Below are positions 9,029 to 19,053 of a DNA stretch of 64,000 nt, piece after piece (the stretch's first letter is position 1; every line of letters starts with the position of its first letter). The DNA is from Streptomyces sp. NBC_01142 (lineage in GTDB: Bacteria; Actinomycetota; Actinomycetes; Streptomycetales; Streptomycetaceae), in NCBI RefSeq assembly GCF_026341125.1, contig NZ_JAPEOR010000003.1, positions 124,001 through 188,000 on the forward strand, written 5' to 3'. The translations under genes were made by a program, and so were the position numbers. Below the pieces are notes generated by a model. It saw nothing but the letters and a program-made list of their open reading frames with translations. It was not told where the DNA came from and did no database searches.

Positions 9029-9337
9029 TCAACTCTCCGAAGAGGGCGGCATGGTCACCCGGCCCGCCCTGCGTTCACCGCCGAGGACCCGGAGGGCTTC
9101 GGCGAGGGTAGCCGAGTGCACCTCGCTCTCGCCGCGCAGATGCATCAGCGTCAGCGCCTCCTTGAGGGCGGCGGCCCGGCCGACCAGCGCCTGCGCCGCG
9201 CGGAGCGCGCCATAGGTGTGAGTGGAGCGGGAGGGATTGATCCGCCCCAGGAGATCGACGACTTCGAGATAGCTGTCGATGAACTCGCACTCGGCGCGGG
9301 TCAGTGCGGGCAGCGGCGGGAGTTCGGGTGGGAGCAT
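9029..9337 (-). CDS. Small conserved-looking protein downstream of clpP
   Basis: A 102-residue protein that I do not recognise. It starts at the ATG at 9337, 7 nt after the clpP stop, so it is probably co-translated with clpP. The N-terminus is Pro/Leu-rich (MLPPELPPLP). The remainder is predicted helical, with charged segments RAECEFIDSYLEVVDLLGRI and RAAALKEALTLMHLRGES. No signal peptide or membrane segment. Its place suggests an accessory or adaptor role for this ClpP, but that is only contextual. Confidence 0.6.
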   Translation of the reverse strand: MLPPELPPLPALTRAECEFIDSYLEVVDLLGRINPSRSTHTYGALRAAQALVGRAAALKEALTLMHLRGESEVHSATLAEALRVLGGERRAGRVTMPPSSES

Positions 9338-9344
9338 CGGGGGC

Positions 9345-9980
9345 TCACCGTGAACCGGGGGAGGCGAGCGATGACTTGCGGTTCCTGATGACGTGATCGA
9401 CCAGACCGTAGGCCTTGGCGTCCTCGGCGTCGAAGATCTTGTCCCGTTCCAGGTCGGCGGCGATCCGCCCGGCGTCCTGTCCGGTGTGGCGTACGAGCAT
9501 CTGGGCGAGTTGGGCGCGCAGCCGCAGCAATTCCTGCGCATGGATCTCCAGATCGGACGGCTGGCCCCGCAATGGTTCCTCGATGGCGGGCTGCTGGACG
9601 ACGACCCGGGCGCCGGGCAGAGCCATCCGCTTGCCCGGGGCGCCGGCGGCGAGGAGAACCGCCGCGGTCGAAGCGGCCTGGCCCAGGCAGGTCGTCTCCA
9701 CGTCGCAGGTGACGACTTGCATCGTGTCGTAGATCGCGGACATGGCGCTGATCGAGCCGCCGGGGGAGTTGATGTACAGACAGATGTCCCGGTCCGGTGC
9801 GGCGTACTCAAGATGCAGGAACTGCGCGATCACATCGTTGGCCGCGGTGTCGTCGACGGCGGTCCCGAGGAAGATGATCCGCTCGTCGAGCAGCTTCGAG
9901 TACGGATCGAGTGTGCGGGTTCCCGAGGTGGTGCGCTCCGTGAACTGGGGCAGGACATAGCGGGCGGCGGGGCGGTTCAT
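9345..9980 (-). CDS. clpP: ClpP-family protein with substituted catalytic His
   Basis: A 211-residue ClpP-fold protein. The handle and nucleophile region are normal ([18 protein letters not shown], Ser104) and the ERD aspartate (D180) is present. Where active ClpPs have the catalytic His in a VMIHQP-type motif, this protein reads VVVQQP (Gln129). By homology it should be inactive or weakly active alone, and may act as a structural subunit in mixed ClpP rings. The start is the ATG at 9980 with GAGGAGAGG upstream. No clpX or second clpP is adjacent. It is divergent from the Phd antitoxin. Confidence 0.88.
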   Translation of the reverse strand: MNRPAARYVLPQFTERTTSGTRTLDPYSKLLDERIIFLGTAVDDTAANDVIAQFLHLEYAAPDRDICLYINSPGGSISAMSAIYDTMQVVTCDVETTCLGQAASTAAVLLAAGAPGKRMALPGARVVVQQPAIEEPLRGQPSDLEIHAQELLRLRAQLAQMLVRHTGQDAGRIAADLERDKIFDAEDAKAYGLVDHVIRNRKSSLASPGSR

Positions 9981-9996
9981 GACGTACCTCTCCTCA

Positions 9997-10044
9997 TGTA
10001 CGGACCTCTGTAAAAAATGTACAGGACGTACAGACCGTTATGAT
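9997..10044 (+). promoter_or_regulatory. Antitoxin promoter with Phd/YefM-type operator
   Basis: TGTAC occurs at 9997, at 10018 and, inverted, at 10028. The last two form a palindrome, TGTAC-5 nt-GTACA (10018-10032). A near-consensus -10 box TATGAT lies at 10039-10044, placing the transcript start at about 10051-10052. YefM proteins are known to bind TGTACA-core palindromes, so autorepression is likely. The region may also control the divergent clpP. Confidence 0.65.
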
Positions 10045-10051
10045 GGGGAGC

Positions 10052-10333
10052 ATGGCCTACGAGATTCCGGTGACGCAAGCCCGCGCAGAGCTCGCCGAAC
10101 TGATCAACCGCGTCGTCTACGGCGGGGAGCGCGTTGTCGTGACCCGGCACGGGAAGCCGCTCGTGGCGCTGGTTTCCGCCGCTGACCTGGAGCGACTCGA
10201 GCGCGATCAGGAGGCGGCCGAGGAGCAGGTGATCAGCTCCGTCTCCTCGCTCGGCTCGTCCGCGTCCGCTTCCGGCGAACGGGGTCGCTTCGGTCTGGCC
10301 GCCGAGCACCGCCGCCCCGACCGGCGCGACTGA
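10052..10333 (+). CDS. Phd/YefM-family antitoxin, solitary
   Basis: A 93-residue protein starting MAYEIPVTQARAELAELINRV, the Phd/YefM dimerisation and DNA-binding fold, followed by VVVTRHGKPLVALVSAADLERL. The C-terminal third is Ser/Arg-rich and probably disordered, as in toxin-binding antitoxin tails. In-frame ATGs also lie at 10040 and 10043, but they fall inside the predicted -10 box. A leaderless start at 10052 fits best. No RelE/YoeB/Doc toxin is encoded next to it; the next gene is convergent and unrelated. Clp proteases commonly degrade such antitoxins, which makes the clpP neighbour notable. Confidence 0.85.
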   Translation: MAYEIPVTQARAELAELINRVVYGGERVVVTRHGKPLVALVSAADLERLERDQEAAEEQVISSVSSLGSSASASGERGRFGLAAEHRRPDRRD

Positions 10334-10404
10334 CGGCGCCCGCCGGGGGCGGGCTTGCGCTCCCGCGCTAAGAGCCCACGCAAAAGGCCCACGCAAAGGG
10401 CCGC

Positions 10405-10432
10405 GCGCCCCCGTCCGCTACAGCGGGGGCGC
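10405..10432. terminator. Bidirectional hairpin terminator
   Basis: A perfect 9-bp GC stem (10405-10413 with 10424-10432, 10-nt loop) lies between the convergent antitoxin and membrane-protein genes. Confidence 0.7.
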
Positions 10433-10453
10433 ACGGCCGGTCGGAGGGGTCGG

Positions 10454-11446
10454 TCAGCCGACGGGCGCCGGTGCGGCTTCGCGGTGCTCCGCCGCTACAG
10501 CGGGGGTCCGTCCGCCGCGGCTGCCGGTGATCAGCATCGCTGCAAGTCCGAGCGCGGCCCAGATCGACAGGGTGAGGACAGATGCGGCTGCGCCGCTGCC
10601 GTCGAAGTACGTCACCGAGCGGAGCAGTGTCGCACCCGCGCCCGGCGGCAGCCACTGGCCGATCACGCCGACCGGCTCCGGCAGCAGTTCGGGTGCGCTC
10701 GCGGCCCCCGAGAAGGGGTTCCCGAGGAGCACCACCAGCAAGGCTCCGAGCGCGATTCCCGGCGTGCGGAGCAGGGCGCCGAGTCCGGCAACCGCCGCGC
10801 CGATGGCCAGGACGGTCAGGCCGAGCACGCCCGCCTCGGTCCACCAGGGGCCGGTGAGGACGCCGAGCCAGCTGTGGGCGAGGGCGGTCGCGGTAAGGCC
10901 GACCAGGACGGATGCGCCGACCAGGGAGGTCGCCGCCCGGGTCCCGCGCAGCCGCATGAAGGTCACGACAGCGCCGACGGCCACACCGGCCAGTGCGAGC
11001 GGCAGGATGCTCGCCGCCAGCGCGCTGCCGCGCGGGTCGCCCGGGGGTGTCGGCACGACATCGGTCACCTGCACCTGGGTCCCGGACGGCGCCTGCGAGG
11101 TGACGGCCTCCTTCAGGAGCTGGGCGGCGACCGGGCTCGCCGCCGAGGCGGTCAGCAGCTGCGGCGCCCCGTCGGCGACGACGACCGCTCCGTATACGAC
11201 CCGGTCCTCGATCGCGGCGCGGGCGGCGGCCCCGTCGGCGTAGCGGTGAATGTCGAAGGTGCCCTCCCGCTGCTCGAGGTGTTGCTCCAGCTGGGTGACC
11301 GCGGTCGCCGGTCCCGCGATGCCGATGGGTACGTCGCGCGGTGCGGTGCGGGCGGCTGGCCAGGCGAAGGCCCACAGGGCGAGCGCTACCACCATGGGGG
11401 CCAGGACCATGACCGCGATCATGCGGTGGGTTGGTGTGGCGGACAT
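10454..11446 (-). CDS. ABC-2/YhgE-Pip-like integral membrane protein
   Basis: A 330-residue membrane protein: one N-terminal transmembrane helix (~10-30), an extracytoplasmic domain (~35-140) containing PIGIAGP, and four to six hydrophobic helices from ~143 to ~310. This layout matches DUF3533/YhgE-Pip and ABC-2 permease-like proteins often linked to drug efflux or lipid export. No ATPase is adjacent. It is transcribed divergently from a TetR gene, which suggests an inducible efflux or stress function. The substrate is unknown. Confidence 0.72.
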   Translation of the reverse strand: MSATPTHRMIAVMVLAPMVVALALWAFAWPAARTAPRDVPIGIAGPATAVTQLEQHLEQREGTFDIHRYADGAAARAAIEDRVVYGAVVVADGAPQLLTASAASPVAAQLLKEAVTSQAPSGTQVQVTDVVPTPPGDPRGSALAASILPLALAGVAVGAVVTFMRLRGTRAATSLVGASVLVGLTATALAHSWLGVLTGPWWTEAGVLGLTVLAIGAAVAGLGALLRTPGIALGALLVVLLGNPFSGAASAPELLPEPVGVIGQWLPPGAGATLLRSVTYFDGSGAAASVLTLSIWAALGLAAMLITGSRGGRTPAVAAEHREAAPAPVG

Positions 11447-11470
11447 GATGACCCTCGATTCAAAGAGAAG

Positions 11471-11546
11471 GATCGTTCGTTTTTGTCGGTGGCCCCACTG
11501 TCCCGCCGGCTTGTGTCCTTGTCAAGAATGAATGTTCGTTTTAAGT
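11471..11546. promoter_or_regulatory. Probable TetR operator region with direct repeats
   Basis: Two similar elements, TCGTTCGTTTTT (11473-11484) and TGTTCGTTTTAA (11533-11544), repeat in the same orientation within the 107-bp gap between the membrane-protein gene and tetR. They are the AT-richest motifs there and are candidate TetR binding sites controlling both genes. Confidence 0.5.
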
Positions 11547-11553
11547 TGGCGGC

Positions 11554-12174
11554 ATGGCCCGTGTATCCCAGGAACACCTCGACGCCCGCCGCCGCCAGAT
11601 CCTCGACGGCGCCGCCCGCTGCTTTGCCCGCAACGGCTTCCATGCCACATCGATGCAGGACATCCTGCGCGAGGCGGGCCTGTCGGCCGGCGCGGTCTAC
11701 CGCTACTTCCGCAGCAAGGAGGAGCTGATCGCAGCCATCGCCGACGAGGCGTTCGCCGGGATCCGCGGCGCCTTCGAGGCCGCCGCCAGGACCACCCCGC
11801 CGCCCACCCCCGACGTCCTTCTCGGGCGGGTGCTGCGCAGCATGCTGGAGGACCAGGTCCCCGGCGGTGACCGGCAGGCGTTCGCCCGGCTCATCGTGCA
11901 GGTGTGGACCGAGACCCTGCGCAACGAGCAGCTCGCCGCCACGCTGGCCGAGGGATACGGCGGAATGCGCCTGGCCTGGGCGAGGCTCGTGGACGCCTAC
12001 CGCGACAACGGCCTGATGAGTTCGGACGTACCCGCCGACCATGTGGCCCGCACGCTCATCGCCACCGCCCAGGGCTTCATCGCCCAGGAGGCGCTCTTCG
12101 GCGACGTACAGGTCGAGGCGCTGGAGGACGGGCTGCGGGCGCTGATGTCCATGAAGGATCCCAAGATCAGTTAA
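11554..12174 (+). CDS. TetR-family regulator
   Basis: A 206-residue TetR repressor. The N-terminal HTH is clear: ILDGAARCFARNGFHATSMQDILREAGLSAGAVYRYFRSKEEL (residues ~17-59). The C-terminal ligand domain has no assignable specificity. Placed divergently to the YhgE-like membrane protein, it most likely represses that gene. No TTA codon was noticed. Confidence 0.92.
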   Translation: MARVSQEHLDARRRQILDGAARCFARNGFHATSMQDILREAGLSAGAVYRYFRSKEELIAAIADEAFAGIRGAFEAAARTTPPPTPDVLLGRVLRSMLEDQVPGGDRQAFARLIVQVWTETLRNEQLAATLAEGYGGMRLAWARLVDAYRDNGLMSSDVPADHVARTLIATAQGFIAQEALFGDVQVEALEDGLRALMSMKDPKIS

Positions 12175-12311
12175 CGCGGAGGAAAAACTTGCGCCCTAAC
12201 GTTCAACTGCTGGTCGTGACACACCCGTGTATTGGTCAACAAGGTGGTGGCGCCAGCTAGTGTCCCGCTGCGCCCAGGCGGGACTGGGCCGGAAGACAGT
12301 GAGGTGGACAC

Positions 12312-12614
12312 GTGCAACTCTCCCCGCACGAACAGGAAAGGCTGCTCATCCATGTGGCCGCCGATGTGGCGGAGAAGCGCCGGGCACGCGGGGTGATGCT
12401 GAACCACCCCGAATCCGTCGCCCTGATCACCTCGCACATCCTCGAAGGCGCGCGCGACGGCCGCACCGTCGCCGAACTCATGGCGTCGGGCCGCAAAGTG
12501 CTCAACCGCTCGGACGTCATGGAGGGCATCCCCGAGATGATCCACGACGTCCAGGTCGAGGCGACCTTCCCGGACGGCACCAAGCTGGTCACCGTCCACG
12601 ACCCGATCGTCTGA
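12312..12614 (+). CDS. ureA: Urease gamma subunit
   Basis: A 100-residue structural subunit of urease. Family landmarks: LSPHEQERL at the start, [14 protein letters not shown] (~26-39), [11 protein letters not shown] and [26 protein letters not shown] at the C-terminus. The start is GTG at 12312, with GAGGTGG a few nt upstream. First gene of the rightward ureABCFGD operon; the 137-bp gap upstream should contain the promoter. Confidence 0.96.
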   Translation: MQLSPHEQERLLIHVAADVAEKRRARGVMLNHPESVALITSHILEGARDGRTVAELMASGRKVLNRSDVMEGIPEMIHDVQVEATFPDGTKLVTVHDPIV

Positions 12615-12629
12615 GGAGGAGCGCCGCAG

Positions 12630-12941
12630 ATGATCCCCGGAGAGATCCTTTTCGCCGACGGCCCCGTTGCTCTCAACGAGGGCCGTGAGGTCACCCGCCT
12701 CGCCGTCGTCAACGCTGCCGACCGGCCTGTCCAGGTCGGCTCCCACTACCACTTCGCCGAGGCCAACCCCGGCCTGGACTTCGACCGCGCGGCCGCGCGC
12801 GGCAAGCGGCTGCACATCGCAGCGGGGACCGCCGTACGTTTCGAACCCGGCATCCCCGTCGACGTCGAACTCGTCCCCTTCGCCGGTCTGCGTGTCATCG
12901 CCGGTCTGCGGGGAGAGACCGGAGGTGCTCTCGATGCCTGA
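12630..12941 (+). CDS. ureB: Urease beta subunit
   Basis: A 103-residue structural subunit. It begins [13 protein letters not shown] and contains the [12 protein letters not shown] motif (about 37-48) and [16 protein letters not shown]. The start is ATG after an AGGAGGAG ribosome binding site, 15 nt after ureA. It ends 8 nt inside ureC. Confidence 0.96.
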   Translation: MIPGEILFADGPVALNEGREVTRLAVVNAADRPVQVGSHYHFAEANPGLDFDRAAARGKRLHIAAGTAVRFEPGIPVDVELVPFAGLRVIAGLRGETGGALDA

Positions 12942-14655
12942 TCTGGACCGCGCGGTCTACGCCGATCTCTTCGGCCCCACCACCGGCGACCGGATCCGGC
13001 TCGCCGACACCGACCTGCTCGTCGAGATCGAGGAGGACCGCTCGGGCGGCCCCGGACTCGCCGGCGACGAGGCCGTGTTCGGCGGCGGCAAGGTGATCCG
13101 CGAGTCGATGGGCCAGTCCCGTACGACACGGGCCGAAGGCGCACCCGACACCGTGGTCACCGGCGCGGTCGTCATCGACCACTGGGGCATCGTCAAGGCC
13201 GACATCGGCATCCGCGACGGCCGGATCACCGGTATCGGCAAGGCCGGCAACCCCGACACCATGGACGGGGTCCATCCCGGTCTCGTCATCGGCCCCGAGA
13301 CCGAAGTCATCGCGGGCAACGGGAAGATCGTCACCGCGGGCGCCATCGACGCCCATGTCCACTTCATCTCGCCGACCATCGTCGACCAGGCACTCGCGAC
13401 CGGTGTCACCACCCTCGTCGGCGGCGGCACCGGCCCGGCCGAGGGCACCAAGGCCACCACCATCACCCCGGGCCCCTGGCACCTTGCCCGGATGTTCGAG
13501 GCGCTGGAGACCTTCCCGGTCAACGTCGGGCTGCTCGGCAAGGGCAACACGATGTCCCGCGACGCCATGTACTCCCAACTGCGCGGCGGAGCACTCGGGT
13601 TCAAGATCCACGAGGACTGGGGGGCCACCCCCGCCGTCATCGACGCCTGCCTCGGCGTCTGCGAGGAGACCGGCGCCCAGCTCGCCATCCACACGGACAC
13701 ACTGAACGAGGCCGGGTTCGTCGGGGACACCCTCGCCGCCATCGCCGGCCGCACCATCCACGCCTATCACACCGAGGGCGCGGGCGGCGGGCACGCTCCG
13801 GACATCATCACCGTGGTCTCCGAGCCGCACATACTGCCCAGCTCCACCAACCCGACCCGGCCGCACACCGTCAACACCATCGAGGAACACCTCGACATGC
13901 TGATGGTCTGCCACCACCTCAACCCGGCCGTGCCCGAGGATCTCGCCTTCGCCGAGTCCCGTATCCGGCCCTCCACCATCGCGGCCGAGGACATCCTGCA
14001 CGACCTCGGCGCCATCTCGATCATCTCCTCCGACTCCCAGGCCATGGGCCGGATCGGTGAGGTGGTCATGCGCACCTGGCAGACCGCGCATGTGATGAAG
14101 AAGCGCCGCGGCGCACTCCCCGGCGACGGCCGCGCCGACAACCACCGCGCCCGTCGCTATGTCGCCAAATACTCGATCAACCCGGCGGTGGCCCAAGGTC
14201 TCGACCACGAGGTCGGCTCGGTCGAGACCGGAAAGCTCGCCGACCTGGTGCTGTGGGAGCCGGCCTTCTTCGGGGTCAAGCCGCAGCTCGTCATCAAAGC
14301 CGGGCAGATAGCGTACGCGCAGATGGGCGACGCCAACGCCTCCATCCCCACCCCGCAACCGGTGCTGCCGCGGCCGATGTTCGGCGCGCTCGGCAAGGCC
14401 GCGTCGGCGGGCTCGTTCAACTTCGTCGCCGAAGCGGCCATCGAGGACGGCCTGCCCGAACGCCTCGGCCTGGACAAGAAGTTCGTACCGATCAAGAACA
14501 CCCGGCGGGTCACCAAGGCAGATATGAGGGAGAACGACGCGCTGCCCCGCGTCGAGGTCGACGCCGACACCTTCACGGTGACGATCGACGGCGAGCCGGT
14601 CGAGCCCGCCCCGGCGGTGGAACTGCCCATGGCGCAGCGCTACTTCCTGTTCTGA
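12934..14655 (+). CDS. ureC: Urease alpha (catalytic) subunit
   Basis: A 573-residue nickel enzyme hydrolysing urea to ammonia and carbamate. Metal ligands are visible in order: the HVHF pair in the AIDAHVHFI segment, the carbamylated lysine in [10 protein letters not shown], His residues in AIHTDTLNE and [11 protein letters not shown], the flap Cys in MVCHHLN, and the aspartate in [10 protein letters not shown]. The ATG at 12934 overlaps ureB by 8 nt. The full-length frame suggests a functional enzyme. Confidence 0.97.
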   Translation: MPDLDRAVYADLFGPTTGDRIRLADTDLLVEIEEDRSGGPGLAGDEAVFGGGKVIRESMGQSRTTRAEGAPDTVVTGAVVIDHWGIVKADIGIRDGRITGIGKAGNPDTMDGVHPGLVIGPETEVIAGNGKIVTAGAIDAHVHFISPTIVDQALATGVTTLVGGGTGPAEGTKATTITPGPWHLARMFEALETFPVNVGLLGKGNTMSRDAMYSQLRGGALGFKIHEDWGATPAVIDACLGVCEETGAQLAIHTDTLNEAGFVGDTLAAIAGRTIHAYHTEGAGGGHAPDIITVVSEPHILPSSTNPTRPHTVNTIEEHLDMLMVCHHLNPAVPEDLAFAESRIRPSTIAAEDILHDLGAISIISSDSQAMGRIGEVVMRTWQTAHVMKKRRGALPGDGRADNHRARRYVAKYSINPAVAQGLDHEVGSVETGKLADLVLWEPAFFGVKPQLVIKAGQIAYAQMGDANASIPTPQPVLPRPMFGALGKAASAGSFNFVAEAAIEDGLPERLGLDKKFVPIKNTRRVTKADMRENDALPRVEVDADTFTVTIDGEPVEPAPAVELPMAQRYFLF

Positions 14656-14657
14656 CC

Positions 14658-15458
14658 ATGGACGATTCCTCCCCCGTACGCCGGCGAGAGTCCCGGTCCG
14701 CCCAGGAGGCGGCCAGGGCCGGCGCCGACGTGCACCCGCGCGAAGACTCCGAGCCGTCCGGCCCGGGAAGCCGAACCACCGGCTCTCCCGCTCCGGCGGC
14801 ACGCGCGGCCCTGCTCATCCTCGCCGACGGCCGCTTCCCCGCCGGTGGCCACGCCCACTCCGGCGGAGCCGAACCGGCCGTCAAGTCAGGACGGATCCGC
14901 GACGCCCGGGACCTGGCGGACTTCTGCCGGGGCCGGCTGCACACCACCGGGCTCACCTCTGCTGCGCTCGCCGCCGCTGCCGCCCTGGGGCTCGACCCGT
15001 TGGCGCTCGACGAGGCAGCCGACGCCCGTACCCCCTCACCCGCCCTGCGGGCCACCGCCCGCAGACTCGGCCGGCAGATGATGCGCGCCGCCCGCTCCAC
15101 CTGGCCGGGTCCGGAGCTCGACGCGCTCGCCGCCGCCCGCCCACGCGGCGCACATCAGCCGATCGTGCTCGGGCTCGCCGCCCGCTCGGCCGGGCTGGGA
15201 CCCGAGGACGCCGCGCACTGTGTCGTGTACGAGACGGTCAGTGGCCCGGCCACCGCCGCCGTACGGCTCCTCAGCCTGGACCCCTTCGAGGCCACCGCCG
15301 TCCTCGCCCGCCTCGCCCCCGAGCTCGACCAGGTCGCCGAGCGGGCCGCACGCGCCGCGCACCGGGGCATCGACGCGCTGCCCGCCGCCTCGGCCCCGCT
15401 GCTCGACATCACGGCGGAGGCCCATGCCGCCTGGCCCGTACGTCTCTTCGCATCCTGA
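14658..15458 (+). CDS. ureF: Urease accessory protein UreF
   Basis: A 266-residue urease maturation factor acting with UreD and UreG to gate GTP-dependent nickel delivery. After a poorly conserved, probably disordered ~45-residue N-terminus comes LLILADGRFPAGGHAHSGG, the UreF signature, followed by an all-alpha body. The start is the ATG 2 nt after the ureC stop. The N-terminal extension is longer than in most UreF proteins, and a downstream start cannot be excluded. Confidence 0.92.
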   Translation: MDDSSPVRRRESRSAQEAARAGADVHPREDSEPSGPGSRTTGSPAPAARAALLILADGRFPAGGHAHSGGAEPAVKSGRIRDARDLADFCRGRLHTTGLTSAALAAAAALGLDPLALDEAADARTPSPALRATARRLGRQMMRAARSTWPGPELDALAAARPRGAHQPIVLGLAARSAGLGPEDAAHCVVYETVSGPATAAVRLLSLDPFEATAVLARLAPELDQVAERAARAAHRGIDALPAASAPLLDITAEAHAAWPVRLFAS

Positions 15459-15476
15459 AACCACTGGAGCCGCACC

Positions 15477-16150
<674 letters not shown>

Positions 16151-16154
<4 letters not shown>

Positions 16155-16906
16155 GCATCCGGGCAACGGCCCGCATCGTCGCCACCCGCGAGGGCCTGCC
16201 GGTGCTGGAGAGCGACGGGCCGCTCGCGCTGCGCCGCACCCGCGCCACCGGTCCGTACGCCGGCGCACGGCACACCAGCCGGGTCACCGTCGTGGGTGCC
16301 ATGAGCGCACCGCTCGGCGGCGACCGGCTCGCCATCGAGGCCGAGGTGCGACAAGGCGCACGGCTCACCGTCGACTCGGCCGCCGCAACCATCGCTCTGC
16401 CCGGACGCGCCCTGGAACCCGCCCAGTACGACGTGCGGTTGACGGTGGGAGACGATGCCGAGCTGCGCTGGCTGCCGGAACAGCTCATCTCCGCGTGCGG
16501 AAGTGATCTCCGGATGCGTACCCGTGTCGAACTGGCCGCCACCGCACGGCTGGTGCTGCGCGAGGAGCAGATCCTGGGAAGGCACGGCGAGCAGCCCGGC
16601 ACCCTCGCCACCCGCCTCACCGTCCACCGCGCGGGACGTCCGCTGCTGGACCAGGAGCTCCGTTACGGTCCAGGCGCGCCCGGCGGCTGGGACGGCGGTG
16701 CCGTACTGGCCGGGCACCGGGCCACGGGGCAGCTCCTGCTCGTGGATCCGGGGTTCGAGGAGAAGCCCCTCGAACCCCGGCTGCTGGGGGAGACGGCGGT
16801 GCTCACTCCGCTCGCCGGTCCCGCCGTGCTGGTCACCGCCGTCGCGCCGGACGCCCGGGAACTGCGGCGTCTGCTCGACCGGGTACTCAGCACCGAAGGC
16901 TGGTGA
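16151..16906 (+). CDS. ureD: Urease accessory protein UreD
   Basis: A 251-residue urease chaperone (UreD/UreH) that binds apo-urease and recruits UreF and UreG. It shows the actinobacterial UreD pattern, with [24 protein letters not shown] in the middle and [12 protein letters not shown] near 174-185. The ATG overlaps the ureG stop (ATGA). Last gene of the operon; ureE is missing, as is common for this gene order in Streptomyces. Confidence 0.92.
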
Positions 16907-16910
16907 AGCA

Positions 16911-17201
16911 TCAGCCGCCGATGTACCAGGTGAAGCCGCCCGACGATGCCGCGACGGCGAGCAGGACGGCGAAGACGACGAGGTCGACGATACCGAGCAC
17001 GATCGCGGCCTTCGCCATACCGGCGCCGCCCTTGGCGGCAGCCTGCCGGCGGCCCACCACTCCGAAGATGATCGCGAGCGGCCCGAGCACGACGTTGAAG
17101 AAAAGCAGGCCGATGATGCCGCAGACGAGGCCGGCGATGGCGAGGCCGTTCGTACCGGACCGAGCGTGGCTGTGCATGCCACTGGTGCTGTGACCGGACA
17201 T
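16911..17201 (-). CDS. DUF4190-type small membrane protein
   Basis: A 96-residue protein with a His/Ser-rich N-terminus, then AIAGLVCGIIGLLFFNVVLGPLAIIFGVVG (a helical hairpin, ~22-50), a short basic loop and a second hydrophobic segment (~65-86). This two-helix pattern is the DUF4190 domain common in Actinobacteria. Function unknown. It converges on ureD with only 4 nt between the stops and no terminator. Confidence 0.8.
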   Translation of the reverse strand: MSGHSTSGMHSHARSGTNGLAIAGLVCGIIGLLFFNVVLGPLAIIFGVVGRRQAAAKGGAGMAKAAIVLGIVDLVVFAVLLAVAASSGGFTWYIGG

Positions 17202-17409
17202 CAGAACTCCCTGAACCAGAGGGACTTGAGAACCTCCGGGTTACCCGCAAGCCCCGGTCCATGCCTCCCGCATACGGACGCACCGCTCAGCGGGACAGTG
17301 CGCACCGGTTATTGGTTCGGTAAAGAAACGCCTGTGCGCCCTGTTCCCGGTGACCCCACAGACGAAAGGATCCCCCGGAGAGTTCGACTACTGCAGGGGG
17401 AGATTTTTC

Positions 17410-18987
17410 GTGAGACGCACAGCAGTGCTCGGCGCGGCCGGCACTCTGATGGCGGGAACCCTCGTGGCGGGGGCGATCGCGGCCCCGGTGGCCAGTGCCG
17501 ACGGCCGCCATCAAGGCTCGTCCGAGGCGCGTGGAGTTCAGATCGCCGCGGAGCGGGCCGCCAAGAAGGGCATCGACTGGGCGGACTGTCCGGCGGACTG
17601 GGGTCTCGCCAAGCCGATCACGTGCGGCTCGGTGAGCGTTCCGCTCGACTACGCCCGGCCCAACGGCAAGCAGATCAAGATAGCCGTCGACCGCATCGGC
17701 AACACCGGCACCAAGGCGGACCGCCAGGGCGCCCTCGTCTACAACCCGGGCGGTCCCGGCGGCTCGGGCATGCGCTTCCCGACGCGGGTCACCAACAAGA
17801 ACCCGATCTACGCGAACATGGCGAAGGCATACGACTTCGTCGGCTTCGACCCGCGTGGCGTCGGCCACTCGACCCCCATCTCCTGTGTCGACCCGCAGGA
17901 GTTCGTCAAGGCGCCGAAGCCCGACCCGGTGCCCGACAGTGAGGCCGACAAGCGCGCGCAGCGCAAGCTCGCCGCGGAGTACGCGGACGGGTGCGCCGAG
18001 CGCAGCGGCTGGATGCTGCCGCACATGACCACGCCGAACACCGCACGCGACCTCGACGTCGTCCGGGCCGCCCTCGGTGAGAAGAAGCTCAACTACCTGG
18101 GTGTCTCCTACGGCACCTACCTCGGCGCGGTCTACGCGACGCTCTTCCCCGGCCACGTCCGGCGGATGATCGTCGACAGCGTGGTCAACCCGTCGCGGGA
18201 GAAGATCTGGTACCAGGCCAACCTCGACCAGGACGTCGCCTTCCAGACGCGCTGGGACGACTGGAAGGCCTGGATCGCCAAGAACGACGCGGTCCTCCAC
18301 ATCGGGAACACCCCCGAGAAGGTCGAGCAGCAGTGGGTGAAGCTGCGGGCCACCGCCAAGAAGAAGCCACTCGGCGGAGTCGTCGGGCCGGCCGAGCTCA
18401 TCGGATTCTTCCAGAGCGCTCCCTACTACGACTCCGCCTGGGTGCCCGTCGCCCAGACGTGGAGCAAGTACATCGCCGGTGACACCCAGGCACTGGTCGA
18501 CGCCGCGGCTCCCGACCTGTCCGACACCGCGGGCAACATCGCCTCCGAGAACGGCAACGCCGTCTACACGGCCGTCGAGTGCGCGGACGCCAAGTGGCCG
18601 ACCAGCTGGAAGAAGTGGGACCGGGACAACACCCGGCTCCACCGGGACCACCCCTTCATGACCTGGGCCAACGCCTGGATGAACCTCCCGTGCGCCACCT
18701 GGTCGTCCAAGCAGCACACGCCCGTGAACGTAAAGTCGGGCAAGGGCCTGCCGCCGGTGCTCATCGTGCAGGCCACGCGTGACGCCGCCACTCCGTTCGA
18801 CGGCGCCGTCGAGCTGCACAAGCGGCTCAAGGGCTCGCGTCTGATCATCGAGAAGGGCGCCGGTTCGCACGGTGTGACCGGCCAGGTCAACCCGTGCATC
18901 AACGACCGGGTGGACGCCTACCTGCTCAGCGGCAAGGTCGACAGCCGCGATGTGTCGTGCTCCCCGCACGCCACGCCGAAGCCGTAA
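17410..18987 (+). CDS. Secreted tripeptidyl-aminopeptidase-like alpha/beta hydrolase
   Basis: A 525-residue secreted serine peptidase of the S33/TAP family, removing N-terminal tripeptides from proteins outside the cell. The GTG at 17410 follows a GGGGGAG ribosome binding site and gives a signal peptide (hydrophobic ~5-35, ending near PVASADG). The hydrolase core has the oxyanion segment YNPGGPGGSG, GFDPRGVG, the nucleophile elbow GVSYGTYLG, and a TAP-like C-terminal domain with the Asp in ATRDAATPF and the His in GSHGVTG. Cysteines may form disulfides. Confidence 0.9.
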   Translation: MRRTAVLGAAGTLMAGTLVAGAIAAPVASADGRHQGSSEARGVQIAAERAAKKGIDWADCPADWGLAKPITCGSVSVPLDYARPNGKQIKIAVDRIGNTGTKADRQGALVYNPGGPGGSGMRFPTRVTNKNPIYANMAKAYDFVGFDPRGVGHSTPISCVDPQEFVKAPKPDPVPDSEADKRAQRKLAAEYADGCAERSGWMLPHMTTPNTARDLDVVRAALGEKKLNYLGVSYGTYLGAVYATLFPGHVRRMIVDSVVNPSREKIWYQANLDQDVAFQTRWDDWKAWIAKNDAVLHIGNTPEKVEQQWVKLRATAKKKPLGGVVGPAELIGFFQSAPYYDSAWVPVAQTWSKYIAGDTQALVDAAAPDLSDTAGNIASENGNAVYTAVECADAKWPTSWKKWDRDNTRLHRDHPFMTWANAWMNLPCATWSSKQHTPVNVKSGKGLPPVLIVQATRDAATPFDGAVELHKRLKGSRLIIEKGAGSHGVTGQVNPCINDRVDAYLLSGKVDSRDVSCSPHATPKP

Positions 18988-19002
18988 GGCTCAGCTCTAC
19001 GG

Positions 19003-19034
19003 GGGAGGGGCGGCCGGTCACGGCCGCCCCTCCC
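19003..19034. terminator. Strong bidirectional hairpin terminator
   Basis: A perfect 14-bp inverted repeat (19003-19016 with 19021-19034) with a 4-nt loop lies between the peptidase gene and the convergent YbaK-type gene. Confidence 0.85.
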
Positions 19035-19053
19035 TGCTGTCGGCCCGCGGCTC

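Noticed and set aside
12895..14802. Very long leftward open frame antisense to ureC (over 600 codons)
   Set aside because: It is a by-product of high GC content at third codon positions opposite a well-conserved gene. Its translation is low-complexity Gly/Asp/Val-rich and matches no family.
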